In this document: positions 1 to 9,244 of the stretch, piece by piece
Numbering within the stretch: the first letter of the stretch is position 1
Layout: each line of letters starts with the position of its first letter
Assembly (NCBI GenBank): GCA_963697205.1
Contig: CAVONB010000014.1
Location: 156,841 to 220,840, forward strand
Length of the DNA stretch: 64,000 bases
Origin: CAVONB01 sp963697205
GTDB taxonomy: Bacteria > Pseudomonadota > Alphaproteobacteria > Rhizobiales > Hyphomicrobiaceae
Direction: 5' to 3'
Program-made: the position numbers and the translations under genes
Notes under the pieces: model-generated
Databases searched by the model: none
Told to the model about the DNA's origin: nothing
The model's input: only the letters and a program-made list of their open reading frames with translations

Positions 1-2
1 TG

Positions 3-344
3 GTGCTGTCGAACGGCGAGACGCTTGGTGCTGATCTCATCGTCTACGCGACCGGCTATGGCTCCATGAACGGATGGGCGGCGCAGCTCATCAGCCAGGA
101 AGTCGCCGACAAGGTTGGCAAGTGCTGGGGCGTGGGCTCCGGCACGTCGGGCGATCCGGGGCCGTGGGAGGGCGAGTTGCGCAACATGTGGAAGCCGACG
201 GCACAGGACGGGCTGTGGTTTCACGGCGGCAACCTGTTCCAATCACGCTATTACTCGCTCATCCTGGCGCTGCAATTGAAGGCGCGCATGGAAGGGTTGG
301 CGACGCCGGTCTGGGGGCGCGAGCCGGTGCACCACAAGGGCTGA
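3..344 (+). CDS. Flavin-containing monooxygenase, C-terminal part (5' end outside window)
   Basis: The last 113 residues of a protein whose start lies before the window. The segment LIVYATGYG near the beginning is the ATG-containing motif typical of FAD/NAD(P)-dependent flavin monooxygenases (Baeyer-Villiger/FMO type). It is followed by GLWFHGGNLFQSRYYS, which resembles the C-terminal part of NAD(P)/FAD oxidoreductases placed next to amine or ketone oxidation genes. The reading frame is open to the window edge, so the protein is partial only because the window cuts it. The substrate cannot be inferred from this piece. Confidence 0.75.
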   Translation: MLSNGETLGADLIVYATGYGSMNGWAAQLISQEVADKVGKCWGVGSGTSGDPGPWEGELRNMWKPTAQDGLWFHGGNLFQSRYYSLILALQLKARMEGLATPVWGREPVHHKG

Positions 345-685
345 GGCGGGCGTTCACGGCTTTCGGTCCGGGCTGGATCCTCGGGCGGCACCCAATGCAG
401 TCGTCCTGACCGGGACCCCCGCATTGATCGGTACCTCGATTGCCGTGCACTATGCTTCAGTCTCGTGGGCTGGGCTCACGCCTGACTAGATTGGCTGGAA
501 GTGCATCCGGCGTTGTCGAAGTGGCTTGTGCACTCTTGCGGTGGGACTTCGAGCAGGAGGAAGCTGCTGTGCACCGCGCAACCCTGGCCCCCGCGTCAGC
601 GCTACCACGTCGGCGCGGCCTGACGTAGCTTGCCGGCGCGAGCCTACTGCCGCGGCTGCGCATATCAGCAAATAAGGAAACGCCC
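345..685. other. Intergenic, 341 bp
   Basis: No convincing gene on either strand. The short open frames here lack homology-like features and ribosome binding sites. An AAGGA sequence lies just before the next start codon at 686. Confidence 0.5.
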
Positions 686-1663
686 ATGCTGAAGAAAGTC
701 CCGCTCGGCCGATCCGGCCTGCAAGTCTCGCGTCTCGGCCTCGGTGCCAACCGTCTGTTCGATCCGACCGACCAAGGTATGGTGGAAATGCTCAATGCCG
801 CGCTCGACCGCGGCCTCAACTTCATCGACAGCGCAGCGATCTACGGCGACGGCAAGAGCGAGAGCTTCTTCGGCGCTGTGCTGGGCAAGCGCCGCCGTGA
901 CGTCGTGCTGGCCACCAAGTGCGGCATCCACCGCGGCCCCGACGGGAACACTGTCATCGACGGCCGGCCGGCCAGCATCAAGCGTGGATGCGACGAGAGC
1001 CTCGCGCGCCTGAAGACTGACGTGATCGACCTCTACTACCTCCACCAGATGCCGAAGAACGCGCCGCTCGAGGACACCATCGGCGCCATGGCCGAGCTGG
1101 TTCGAGCCGGCAAGGTGCGCCATCTCGGCATCTGCAACGCCACCGAGGCGCAGGTCCGAACGGCACACGGCGTGCACCCGATGACGGCGCTGCAGACGGA
1201 GTATTCGCTATTCACCCGTGAGCCGGAGACCGATCTGCTGCCGATGTGCCGCGAACTCGGCATTGCCCTCGTCGCCTATGGTCCGCTCGCCTACGCCTTC
1301 TTCGGAGGCATAGTGCGCACCCGCGCCGACGTGCCGGCCGGCGATCCGTGGCGGCAGACCAACGAGCGCTTCCAGGAAGACGCACTGCCGCACAATCTCG
1401 CTCTGCTCGACAGGATCAAGGCGTTCGCCGACGAGATCGGCGTGACGCCCAGTCAGCTGACGCTGGCTTGGCTGCTCGCCAAGGGCGACGACGTCATCCC
1501 GATCCCCGGCACGCGCCGCATCAAGTATCTGCAGGAAAATCTCGGCGCTGCTGACATCAGGCTGACGAGCGAGATGATGGCGCGCATCGATGCTGCCTTC
1601 CCGCCCGGCATCGCCAAGGGCGGCGCGCGCGGCGGCCATACGCCGTCGGTGGCAAAGCTATAG
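686..1663 (+). CDS. Aldo/keto reductase
   Basis: 325-aa NADPH-dependent oxidoreductase of the aldo/keto reductase superfamily, a (beta/alpha)8 barrel that reduces aldehydes or ketones in the cytoplasm. The catalytic tetrad is visible: Asp48 and Tyr53 in FIDSAAIYG, Lys78 in VLATK and His120 in DLYYLH. The C-terminal IPIPGTRRIKYLQENLGA matches the cofactor phosphate-binding loop, of the YajO/Tas-like type. The length is normal for the family. AAGGA precedes the ATG. It stands alone, with an oxidoreductase fragment upstream and a hairpin directly downstream. The substrate is unknown. Confidence 0.9.
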   Translation: MLKKVPLGRSGLQVSRLGLGANRLFDPTDQGMVEMLNAALDRGLNFIDSAAIYGDGKSESFFGAVLGKRRRDVVLATKCGIHRGPDGNTVIDGRPASIKRGCDESLARLKTDVIDLYYLHQMPKNAPLEDTIGAMAELVRAGKVRHLGICNATEAQVRTAHGVHPMTALQTEYSLFTREPETDLLPMCRELGIALVAYGPLAYAFFGGIVRTRADVPAGDPWRQTNERFQEDALPHNLALLDRIKAFADEIGVTPSQLTLAWLLAKGDDVIPIPGTRRIKYLQENLGAADIRLTSEMMARIDAAFPPGIAKGGARGGHTPSVAKL

Positions 1664-1676
1664 GGTGCGGAGACAT

Positions 1677-1700
1677 GGCCCCTTCCCACGTGAAGGGGCC
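1677..1700 (+). terminator. Hairpin after the aldo/keto reductase
   Basis: A perfect 9-bp stem (GGCCCCTTC / GAAGGGGCC) with a 6-nt loop begins 13 bp after the stop codon. No T run follows, so it is a terminator-like hairpin rather than a textbook intrinsic terminator. Confidence 0.5.
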
Positions 1701-1939
1701 AACCGCATCGCAAGGGGCTGATGTCGCTTCGAGTATTCGAGCGGACAAATCTTGTCGATGTTCCCAGAGCGGATGATGATTTGCTGACGACGTCTGGAAT
1801 CTCTGCACAGTCACCGTCAAGCTATTGACACCACTCGCTTATGACCCCACTGCAGACACGGTGCCCGCGGACAACACGTCCGTGTCATGCTTGCACGTCT
1901 CAGCGACAAGAGATGTGCACACCGCAACACTTGGACGCC

Positions 1940-3808
1940 TTAAGCTTTCGCGGTTCGATGAACCGGCGTGACCTCGGGTGTGATGCGAAGCGCCCGTAGC
2001 GCGTTGAGGATGACCGCAACGTCGATCACCTCTTGAAGGAGCGCGCCCTGAACCGGGGAGAGGTGACCGAGGGCGGCAGCGATCATGCCGAGGCCGGAGA
2101 GACCGATGCCGGCGACCACGCTCTCAATGGCGATCCGACGCGACCGACGTGCAATTTCAATTCCCGTGCTGAGGCGATCGATGCGATCGACCAGCAGAAC
2201 AACATCGGCCGCCTCGGCCGATGCCGCAGCACCGCGCACACCCATTGCGACGCCGACGTCGGCGGCTGCGAGGGCCGGAGCGTCGTTGACGCCGTCGCCG
2301 ACCATCATGACGGGACCGTTCTTGCGCTCGGTCAGAACGAGCAGCACCTTCTGGTCCGGACTGAGGTCTGTCCGAAGGCCGTCGAACCCCAAGCCTTCGG
2401 TGACGCGCGCTGCAACGGCGGAGCGGTCTCCAGTGGCAAGAAGAATCCTGGCAATGCCTTCCCGCCTCAGGCCCTGCAGCATGGTGCCGGCGTCTTCACG
2501 CAGCGGATCGGCCATGACGAGATGGCCCGCAAGACGACCGTCCACTGCCACCGCTACCAGGACCGATCCGGCCCCTAGTGCGGGATGATCGCCGGATTTG
2601 CGTCCGACGCGCTTGCCAACGAAGCTGTCACCACCCACGACGACCTTACGTCCGTCAACGACTCCCACCACGCCTTCGCCAGGGATCTCGGCCACCTCGC
2701 TTGGCGCGGGAAGAGTGAGGCCTTTGTCCTTCGCCGCGACCACGATCGCCTGTGCAACAGGATGTCGGGACGCCTGCTCGAGCGCAGCCGTGAGGCGCAA
2801 GACGTCTTCCTCCGTCACCGCATCGTGTGCATCGATTGACACGATCTGCGGGCGTCCATCGGTCAAGGTTCCTGTCTTGTCGAGGATCAGCGTCCTGATG
2901 CGGGCCATGGCTTCTAGCGGCTTGGCGCCCTTGATCAGGACGCCGAAATGCGCCGATCGCGAAAGACCGGCGACGAGTGCGACGGGCACTGCCAGGATCA
3001 GGGGGCATGGCGTGGCGACGACAAGTACGGCCACCGCACGAATGGGATCACCGCTGAACCACCACGCAGCGAACGCGATACCTACCGTCGCTGCAAGAAA
3101 ACCGAGCGACCAGCGATCGGCGAGTCGCGACATCGGGGCCTTGGAGCGTTGCGCCTCCTCGACCAGCCGCACAATGCCGGCATATGTGCTTTCTTCGGCC
3201 CGTCGGGAAACCGACAGATCGAACGCCTCGCCGACGTTCGTGGAGCCGCTCATGGCATCCGCCCCGGTGTCGAGCCGAACAGGCAGCGACTCGCCCGTGA
3301 GCGCCGATGTGTCGAGAAAGGCGCCCTTGGAGGCGATCGTCCCGTCGACGGGCAGGACGTCACCTTGGCGGATCAGAAGCCGATCGCCGGGTTCGATGGC
3401 GTCAAGGGCGACTTCCTCCAGGCCGCCGTTGCGGCATCGCGTCGATGTCCGCGGCACTCGCGAGAGGAGGGCGTGCATCTCGCGCCGAGCGCGTCCTTCC
3501 GCAAAGCTTTCGAGGAAGGTACCTCCCGAGTACATGACGGCGACGACTGCGGCTGCCAGGTTCTCGCCGAACGCAAGGGCGGCCGACATCGACAACGCTG
3601 CCACGATGTCGAGACCGACTTCGCCGCGCCATAGACTGCGCAGGATCTCGACGACGAGCGCCGCAAGAACGGGGACGACACCGCTCGCCCAGACCAGATC
3701 GGCGCATCGTGGGGCACCGACCGACCGGATGAGCAGACCGACGACGAGACCGGCGAGAGCGACAAGCAGCAGGAGAGTCTTTGTCCGATCGGTATCAGAC
3801 GCTTCCAT
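1940..3808 (-). CDS. Heavy-metal translocating P1B-type ATPase
   Basis: 622-aa membrane ATPase that moves a transition metal across the inner membrane. Visible motifs: TGES (171-174) of the actuator domain, TPCP (266-269) in the metal-binding membrane helix, phosphorylated Asp310 in DKTGTLTDG, HP dipeptide (349-350) of the nucleotide domain, and GDGVNDAPAL near the end. There is no N-terminal HMA domain. The TPC triad, in place of CPC or SPC, points to the small P1B-5-like group, in which nickel/iron or cobalt export has been proposed. The metal is therefore uncertain. It lies 75 bp downstream of a universal stress protein gene on the same strand and is probably co-transcribed with it. Confidence 0.9.
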   Translation of the reverse strand: MEASDTDRTKTLLLLVALAGLVVGLLIRSVGAPRCADLVWASGVVPVLAALVVEILRSLWRGEVGLDIVAALSMSAALAFGENLAAAVVAVMYSGGTFLESFAEGRARREMHALLSRVPRTSTRCRNGGLEEVALDAIEPGDRLLIRQGDVLPVDGTIASKGAFLDTSALTGESLPVRLDTGADAMSGSTNVGEAFDLSVSRRAEESTYAGIVRLVEEAQRSKAPMSRLADRWSLGFLAATVGIAFAAWWFSGDPIRAVAVLVVATPCPLILAVPVALVAGLSRSAHFGVLIKGAKPLEAMARIRTLILDKTGTLTDGRPQIVSIDAHDAVTEEDVLRLTAALEQASRHPVAQAIVVAAKDKGLTLPAPSEVAEIPGEGVVGVVDGRKVVVGGDSFVGKRVGRKSGDHPALGAGSVLVAVAVDGRLAGHLVMADPLREDAGTMLQGLRREGIARILLATGDRSAVAARVTEGLGFDGLRTDLSPDQKVLLVLTERKNGPVMMVGDGVNDAPALAAADVGVAMGVRGAAASAEAADVVLLVDRIDRLSTGIEIARRSRRIAIESVVAGIGLSGLGMIAAALGHLSPVQGALLQEVIDVAVILNALRALRITPEVTPVHRTAKA

Positions 3809-3883
3809 GCCCCTAAATTTCCTTGTCTTGACGAGTGCTCCGCTTTTTCCAGACGGCTACTTGGCGCGGCGCACCACCTCCTC

Positions 3884-4330
3884 TCATCGCACTACGAGTA
3901 CGGGAAGTTCACTCGTTGTGAGCACCTCGTTGGTGACACTCCCCAAGAGCAGTTCGCGCACCCCACGCCGTCCATGCGAGGCCATGACGATCAGGTCGCA
4001 TGCGTGAGCCGTGGCTGCTTCGATGATGCCTTCCGCAGCTGGTCGGTCCTTCATGTGTACGGACTGCATCGAGACCCGAAACGGTTCGGCCTTCTTCTGA
4101 GCACTTGCAAGCACACGCTTGGCCACTTTCTCAGCGAGCGCCTCATAGCGTTCGACCGGCTCGTCGACGCGCATGCGGACCATCGCCGCGACCTCGAGCA
4201 CCGACCATCGTTCCGAAACCGTTACCAGGACAACCGACGCCCGCAGCCCCTCGGCCAGAGCCAAGCCGGCATCACAGGCTCGTTCGGCAAGCGGGGATCC
4301 ATCCGTTGCAATCAGGATACGTTGAAACAT
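3884..4330 (-). CDS. Universal stress protein (UspA family)
   Basis: 148-aa cytoplasmic UspA-fold protein. It begins with MFQRILIATDGSPLAERA (Asp of the nucleotide-binding loop) and ends with the ATP-binding signature MASHGRRGVRELLLGSVTNE. Such proteins bind ATP and are induced by starvation, low oxygen or respiratory arrest. It is the first gene of a likely two-gene unit with the P1B ATPase. The upstream gap holds a perfect FNR/FixK-type palindrome at 4460-4473, about 130 bp from the start codon. A second Usp gene lies at 50669. Confidence 0.92.
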   Translation of the reverse strand: MFQRILIATDGSPLAERACDAGLALAEGLRASVVLVTVSERWSVLEVAAMVRMRVDEPVERYEALAEKVAKRVLASAQKKAEPFRVSMQSVHMKDRPAAEGIIEAATAHACDLIVMASHGRRGVRELLLGSVTNEVLTTSELPVLVVR

Positions 4331-4459
4331 CGGCGCCTCCTGTCGAGTACGTACGCATAATGAGATCAGGCAGCCTTGATTTGGGTCAGAGCGTCACTGC
4401 CCGGTGCCTGGCCGGCGCGGCGGCATGGGTCGAACCGGTCGATTGTCGAGGCGAACCGG

Positions 4460-4473
4460 TTGATCGCAATCAA
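4460..4473. promoter_or_regulatory. Perfect FNR/FixK-type box
   Basis: TTGATCGCAATCAA matches the consensus TTGAT-N4-ATCAA at all ten specified positions. It sits between the divergent universal stress protein gene (start 4330) and the ABC exporter operon (start 4585), so it could serve either or both. FNR/FixK-type activators bind such sites under low oxygen in alphaproteobacteria. Confidence 0.7.
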
Positions 4474-4584
4474 GGCGGCCGATAGGCTTCTCGTCGAGCC
4501 TTGTTCTCGCAGTGATTTTGCGATGAAGATCTATTGGGGGGAGGCGCGCCCCGCCGTGGTGGAGGCTCAGGCGTTGGGGCACCA

Positions 4585-5325
4585 ATGAGCGAACCCTACG
4601 ACAGCGGCGCCACCGATGGAGCCGAAGCGATTTTCGTCGCCAGAGGTCTAAGCAAGGTCTACGGCTCAGGCCAATCGCAGATCTTTGCACTTCGCGATGT
4701 CGACCTCGACATCCGCTCCGGCGAGTTTCTCGTCCTCCTTGGGCCTTCCGGCTCAGGAAAGTCGACGCTTCTCAACATCCTTGGCGGCCTTGATGCGCCG
4801 ACAGCCGGAACAGCGCGGTGGCGGGACCACGAGCTGACAGGCGCCACGGACGAAGAGTTAACGCGGTATCGTCGCGAGCATGTCGGCTTCGTCTTCCAAT
4901 TCTACAACCTCATTCCCAGCCTCACCGTCCGCGAGAACGTCGATTTGGTGGCGGAGATCGCCTTCGATCCCATGACCGCGGAGGCCGCTCTCGATCTCGT
5001 CGGACTATCGCATAGGCTAGACCATTTTCCGGCCCAGCTCTCCGGAGGTGAGCAACAGCGGGTGGCCGTTGCGCGCGCAATCGTGAAGCGGCCCGAGATC
5101 CTTTTGTGCGACGAGCCGACAGGCGCGCTCGATGCCGATACCGGGCGATTGGTGCTGGCAGCAATCGAAAAGGTCAATGCAGAGCTGGATACCACGACGG
5201 TGGTGATCACGCACAACTCCGTGATTGCGCAAATGGCTCATCGCGTCATCAGGCTCAGTGGCGGGCGGATTGCCGGTGAAACCTTGAACGAGCATCGGGT
5301 CGACGCAAAGGACATCGTGTGGTGA
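4585..5325 (+). CDS. ABC exporter ATP-binding protein (LolD/MacB type)
   Basis: 246-aa nucleotide-binding subunit. Walker A GPSGSGKST, signature LSGGEQQRVAVARAI, Walker B ILLCDEPTGALD and switch His (VVITHN) are all present. The LolD/MacB-like subfamily works with FtsX-type permeases in mechanotransmission rather than direct channel transport. I chose ATG 4585 because it begins MSEPYD; an earlier in-frame start at 4534 adds a low-complexity Gly/Arg stretch. It overlaps the permease gene by a GTGA junction, so the two are translationally coupled. First gene of a three-gene exporter operon. Confidence 0.93.
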   Translation: MSEPYDSGATDGAEAIFVARGLSKVYGSGQSQIFALRDVDLDIRSGEFLVLLGPSGSGKSTLLNILGGLDAPTAGTARWRDHELTGATDEELTRYRREHVGFVFQFYNLIPSLTVRENVDLVAEIAFDPMTAEAALDLVGLSHRLDHFPAQLSGGEQQRVAVARAIVKRPEILLCDEPTGALDADTGRLVLAAIEKVNAELDTTTVVITHNSVIAQMAHRVIRLSGGRIAGETLNEHRVDAKDIVW

Positions 5326-7685
5326 CGAAGCTCGACGTTAAGGTCGTCAGGGATCTTCGGAGTGCGAGCACGCAGATCCTCAGCATCGCGCTTCTGATCG
5401 GATCCGGCATCGCGATCCTTATTATGTCGGCGTCCAACTATATGGCGCTCATCGCCGCAATGGACAGCCACTATCGTGCGGAACGCTTCGCGGACCTATT
5501 TGCGGGCGTGAAGCGGGCGCCGACATCTCTCTTGCAGCGCGTGCTCGAGATCGATGGGGTCGGCGTTGCGGAGGCTCGCATCGTGCAGCCGGTGCGGGTC
5601 TCCTGGCCGAATGCGACGCTACCGATCATGGGGCGTATCGTCTCCGTTCCAGCGACCCGTCAACCACATCTCAACCGGCTGCACCTTACCGAGGGTCGAT
5701 GGGTAGATCCCAACCGTCGCAACGAGATCATTATCAATGCGGCATTTGCCGAAGCCCGCAAGCTGCGGCCCGGCGAGACGATCGATCTGATTCTAAACGG
5801 CCGACTGCAGAGTTTTGACATCGTCGGCGTCGCACTATCTCCGGAGTTCGTATTCGCGACGCGCAGCGCCTTGCCCTTGCCGGACGACCGGAACTTCGTC
5901 GTCGTATGGGCAGGTCGGGACGCTGTCGCCAGCGCCTTCGACATGACCGGCGCCTTCAACGACCTGATAGTGTCGACGGCACCCGGTGCGTCACGGGCTG
6001 CCGTCATCGCTGCAATCGACCGTCTTCTGGCACCCTATGGTGGAATTGGCGCCTATGGACGCAGCGAGTTGCCGTCGCACCGCTTTCTGGAGGACGAACT
6101 CGCCGAGCAGGAGGTCATGAGCCTCATGATGCCGGCTGTCTTTTTTGGCATCGCGGCATTCCTGCTCAACATCGTGCTCGGCCGGATGATCTCGGCGCAG
6201 CGCGAGCAGATCGCATCTTTAAAGGCGCTGGGGTTCTCGAATGTTCCGATCGCGCTGCACTACTTCAAATTCGTGGCGATGGTGGCGCTTCTGGGCGGGG
6301 CTATCGGGCTCGCCCTGGGTGCGTGGCTTGCCCGCATTGTGATCGAAAGCTATCGCGTCTTCTTTCGCTTTCCTGTGCTTGAGGCGCAGCTCGACCCGCG
6401 GATCATGCTGCTGGCGGTTCTGGTCAGTCTAGCTGCGGCCTGCGCCGCGGCATGGCGGAGCGTCATTCGGATTGCGAGGATGCCTCCTGCGGAGGCGATG
6501 CGCCCGGCGTCTCTGGACTCACGCCAGCTTATGATCGGTGCGACTTGGCGAGGTCGTCGTTCGGTTTCCCCGCGCGCTCTGATCGTTTTTCGTGGCTTGC
6601 TCGCTCGGCCCGGCCGGACGCTGCTTACGATCATCGGCATCGCGCTGTCCGTACCGATGGTGCTATTCGGCTTGTTCTGGTTCGATGCCATCCAGCACAT
6701 GGTGACCGTGAGCTTCGACCGCATCGAGCGGGGCGATGCGGTCGTGGCGCTTTCTGGCCCCGTGCCAAGCCGAGCTGTCAGGGAGCTTGCTGCGGTTTCG
6801 GGCGTGCGACTAGCCGAGGGGCAACGCATTGTTCCGGTGCGGCTACGGGCCGGACATCGCTCGTATCGGGTAGCCATCAACGGATTGGCGTCCGGATCTG
6901 AGCTCAAGGTTCCTCGTCAGCGCGATCTGTCTGCGATCAGCATTCCCGAGTCTGGACTGGTGATGACGGCGGCCTTGGCCGAGCGGCTCGGTCTCGAAGT
7001 CGGGGACCCTGTGACCCTGGAGGTTCTCGAGGGCGATCGAGCCGTCCGCGAAGCGCGTGTTGCGAGGTTGTCAGACGATTTCGTCGGGTTCTCCGTAACG
7101 ATGGATCTGCATGCGCTCAATCGCATGCTCGGCGAAGGCGACGTCGTGAATGCGATCGCACTCAGGGTGGATGCCGAGGCGGCTCCCGAGGTCTGGCGGC
7201 GACTGCAAGAGTTCCCGAGGATCGAGGCAAGCTCGGTCAAGGCTCAGTGGATCGTGCTATTCAACGATACGATCGCCGGCATACTGAGGGTCGGCGCCGT
7301 CATCCTTTCCGTTTTCGGGATCCTGATCGCGGCTGGCGTCGTCTACAACAGTGCGCGTGTTTCGTTACATGAACGCGCGTGGGAGCTTGCCAGCCTGCGC
7401 ATTCTGGGGTTCACCAAGGCTGAGGCGTCCCGGCTTCTTCTCGCCGAACTTGGCGTGTCGCTCGCCGTGGCCATCCCACTCGGTCTCCTGGTTGGCCAGG
7501 GACTGATTCATCTGATCGTGACGGCCCGCGCGCGAGAATCGTTCCAGGTGCCCGCCGTCATCGCGCCATCGAGCTATGGCGCTGCGGCCCTCGTTGTGCT
7601 GTTGGCGGGACTAGCCAGCGCTTTGGTCGTTCGCCGCAGGGTCGAGCAGCTCGATCTCGTGTCGGTTTTGAAGACGAGAGACTGA
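5322..7685 (+). CDS. ABC exporter permease with two FtsX domains
   Basis: About 787-aa inner-membrane protein with an N-terminal membrane segment (TQILSIALLIGSGIAILIM), a large periplasmic domain, and two FtsX-type membrane blocks: one around MMPAVFFGIAAFLLNIVLG to the middle, the second at the C-terminus. A further helix around LLTIIGIALSVPMVLFGLFW begins the second half. The domain layout matches the large YbbP/LolC-like permeases. The start is GTG, either 5322 (GTGA overlap with the upstream ATPase) or 5319. Together with the ATPase and the HlyD-like adaptor it forms a MacAB-like exporter; the cargo cannot be inferred. Confidence 0.9.
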   Translation: MTKLDVKVVRDLRSASTQILSIALLIGSGIAILIMSASNYMALIAAMDSHYRAERFADLFAGVKRAPTSLLQRVLEIDGVGVAEARIVQPVRVSWPNATLPIMGRIVSVPATRQPHLNRLHLTEGRWVDPNRRNEIIINAAFAEARKLRPGETIDLILNGRLQSFDIVGVALSPEFVFATRSALPLPDDRNFVVVWAGRDAVASAFDMTGAFNDLIVSTAPGASRAAVIAAIDRLLAPYGGIGAYGRSELPSHRFLEDELAEQEVMSLMMPAVFFGIAAFLLNIVLGRMISAQREQIASLKALGFSNVPIALHYFKFVAMVALLGGAIGLALGAWLARIVIESYRVFFRFPVLEAQLDPRIMLLAVLVSLAAACAAAWRSVIRIARMPPAEAMRPASLDSRQLMIGATWRGRRSVSPRALIVFRGLLARPGRTLLTIIGIALSVPMVLFGLFWFDAIQHMVTVSFDRIERGDAVVALSGPVPSRAVRELAAVSGVRLAEGQRIVPVRLRAGHRSYRVAINGLASGSELKVPRQRDLSAISIPESGLVMTAALAERLGLEVGDPVTLEVLEGDRAVREARVARLSDDFVGFSVTMDLHALNRMLGEGDVVNAIALRVDAEAAPEVWRRLQEFPRIEASSVKAQWIVLFNDTIAGILRVGAVILSVFGILIAAGVVYNSARVSLHERAWELASLRILGFTKAEASRLLLAELGVSLAVAIPLGLLVGQGLIHLIVTARARESFQVPAVIAPSSYGAAALVVLLAGLASALVVRRRVEQLDLVSVLKTRD

Positions 7686-7687
7686 AA

Positions 7688-8872
7688 ATGAGCAGGTCCC
7701 GTATTGTCTGGATTGCGGCAGGTACGGTGCTGACGGCGGTCTTCGCCTATTGGGCGTTCGCGCCGCGCGCCGTGCTTGTCGAGACGGCCACCGTCGAGCA
7801 GCGGCGGTTTACCGCTGTCGTCGAGGAGGATGGAAAAACCCGCATCAGAGACAAGTATGTCGTCTCGGCACCGATCGCGGGACGCCTGTCGCGTGTTGCT
7901 CTTCGGGAAGGGGATCACGTCAAAGGCGGAGAAGCGATCGCATTCATTGCGCCCAATCCTGCGCCTTTGATCGACGCTCGCGCACGCCAGGAACTCGAAG
8001 CGCGCGTGGGCGCCGCCCAGGCTTCCGCCGAAGAGGCGCAGGCCATGCGGGAGCGGGCCGAAGTCACCCGAGCTCAGTCGCAAAGCGACCTTGATCGAAC
8101 ACGGCAACTTCGCGCAAGGAACGTCGTTCCTGAAGCCCAACTCGATCGTGACACATTCGCACTACTTTCGGCTGAAAGTGAGCTGGTGGCGGCCGACCGG
8201 CGCAAGCATGCGGCTGCTCATGCCCTTCAGCAGGCGAAGTCGGCGTTGATGAAGAGTGTCCAGGGTGGCAACGGCGAGCAATTTCCCGTGAGTTCTCCCA
8301 TCGACGGCAGCGTGTTGCGCATCATCCACAAGAGCGAGGGGAGTGTGTCGGTCAGCACAGCGATCCTGGAGGTGGGTGATCCCGCTGATTTGGAAGTTTC
8401 CGTCGATGTTCTCACAAGCGATGCGGTAAATTTGCGGCAAGGCAGCCGGGTCGTGATCGAGCGCTGGGGCGGTGCGAATCCGCTTGAGGGGCGCGTACGC
8501 CGGATTGAGCCGTCCGGTTCTACCAAGATCTCGGCACTTGGTGTCGAGGAACAACGCGTCTGGGTAATCATTGACATCACATCGCCGAGGGACGACTGGG
8601 CGGCTCTTGGCGATGGATACCGCGTTGACGTGGCGATCGTCGTGGAAGAGATCGAGGATGCGATCGTGGTTCCGGTCGGCGCTCTGTTTCGACTTGGCGG
8701 AGCTTGGCACGTCTACCGGGTCGACGCCGGTCGCGCGCATCTTACGAAGGTCGTCGTGCGGCGATGGTCGGGAAAGGACGCGGCCTTGAGCGGCGGCGTG
8801 GGCAATACTGCGGAGGTGGTGGTCTATCCACCGGATGCACTTTCGGATGGCGCGCGCGTTCGTGTCGATTAG
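7688..8872 (+). CDS. HlyD-family periplasmic adaptor subunit
   Basis: 394-aa membrane-fusion protein with one N-terminal membrane anchor (residues about 6-24), then a biotinyl-lipoyl-like domain (VVSAPIAGRLSRVALREGD), a coiled-coil hairpin rich in Ala, Glu and Arg (about 95-175), the second lipoyl half (PVSSPIDGSVLRI) and beta-barrel domains. It starts 2 bp after the FtsX permease stop, so all three genes form one operon. Its role would be to link the inner-membrane ABC exporter to the periplasm or outer membrane. No outer-membrane TolC gene is present nearby. Confidence 0.9.
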   Translation: MSRSRIVWIAAGTVLTAVFAYWAFAPRAVLVETATVEQRRFTAVVEEDGKTRIRDKYVVSAPIAGRLSRVALREGDHVKGGEAIAFIAPNPAPLIDARARQELEARVGAAQASAEEAQAMRERAEVTRAQSQSDLDRTRQLRARNVVPEAQLDRDTFALLSAESELVAADRRKHAAAHALQQAKSALMKSVQGGNGEQFPVSSPIDGSVLRIIHKSEGSVSVSTAILEVGDPADLEVSVDVLTSDAVNLRQGSRVVIERWGGANPLEGRVRRIEPSGSTKISALGVEEQRVWVIIDITSPRDDWAALGDGYRVDVAIVVEEIEDAIVVPVGALFRLGGAWHVYRVDAGRAHLTKVVVRRWSGKDAALSGGVGNTAEVVVYPPDALSDGARVRVD

Positions 8873-9244
8873 GTGGCAAACGTCCGTCAGGAGTAGCGCC
8901 GGCCCAAGTCCCTCGGCAGAACCCACCGTAGGCGAGGCAGCCAAGTGCCACGGCGATGTTCAAAATGCTGCTCTCCCCGGCCCGTCGCGATGGCAAGGAA
9001 GAGTAGCCGCAAAGCGGCCAACAGGTGTCAAAACCGGCTCTCGCCACGAGCCGGAACCTGCCGATCTCCTTCCTCGTCCTGAATTTGCAATGGTCGGCGC
9101 ACTTGATGCATGGCTGCAATCGACAGTTCTGGGCCGAAACGGATCTCGCGTTGGCCGGCGGCCCAGTGAGCGAATGAAAGCACACGCCATCTGATCGTCC
9201 ACGTCTCGGGACGTCCGGAGATGGCCCGGACCGACGTTGCGCTG
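8873..9244. other. Intergenic, about 370 bp
   Basis: The space between the exporter operon and the left end of the first IS256-family element. No gene with a ribosome binding site or recognisable motif was seen. Confidence 0.45.

Noticed and set aside
2598..4007. 469-residue frame antisense to the P1B ATPase
   Set aside because: It is the high-GC shadow of the real ATPase gene, with Arg/Ser/Ala-rich composition and no motif.
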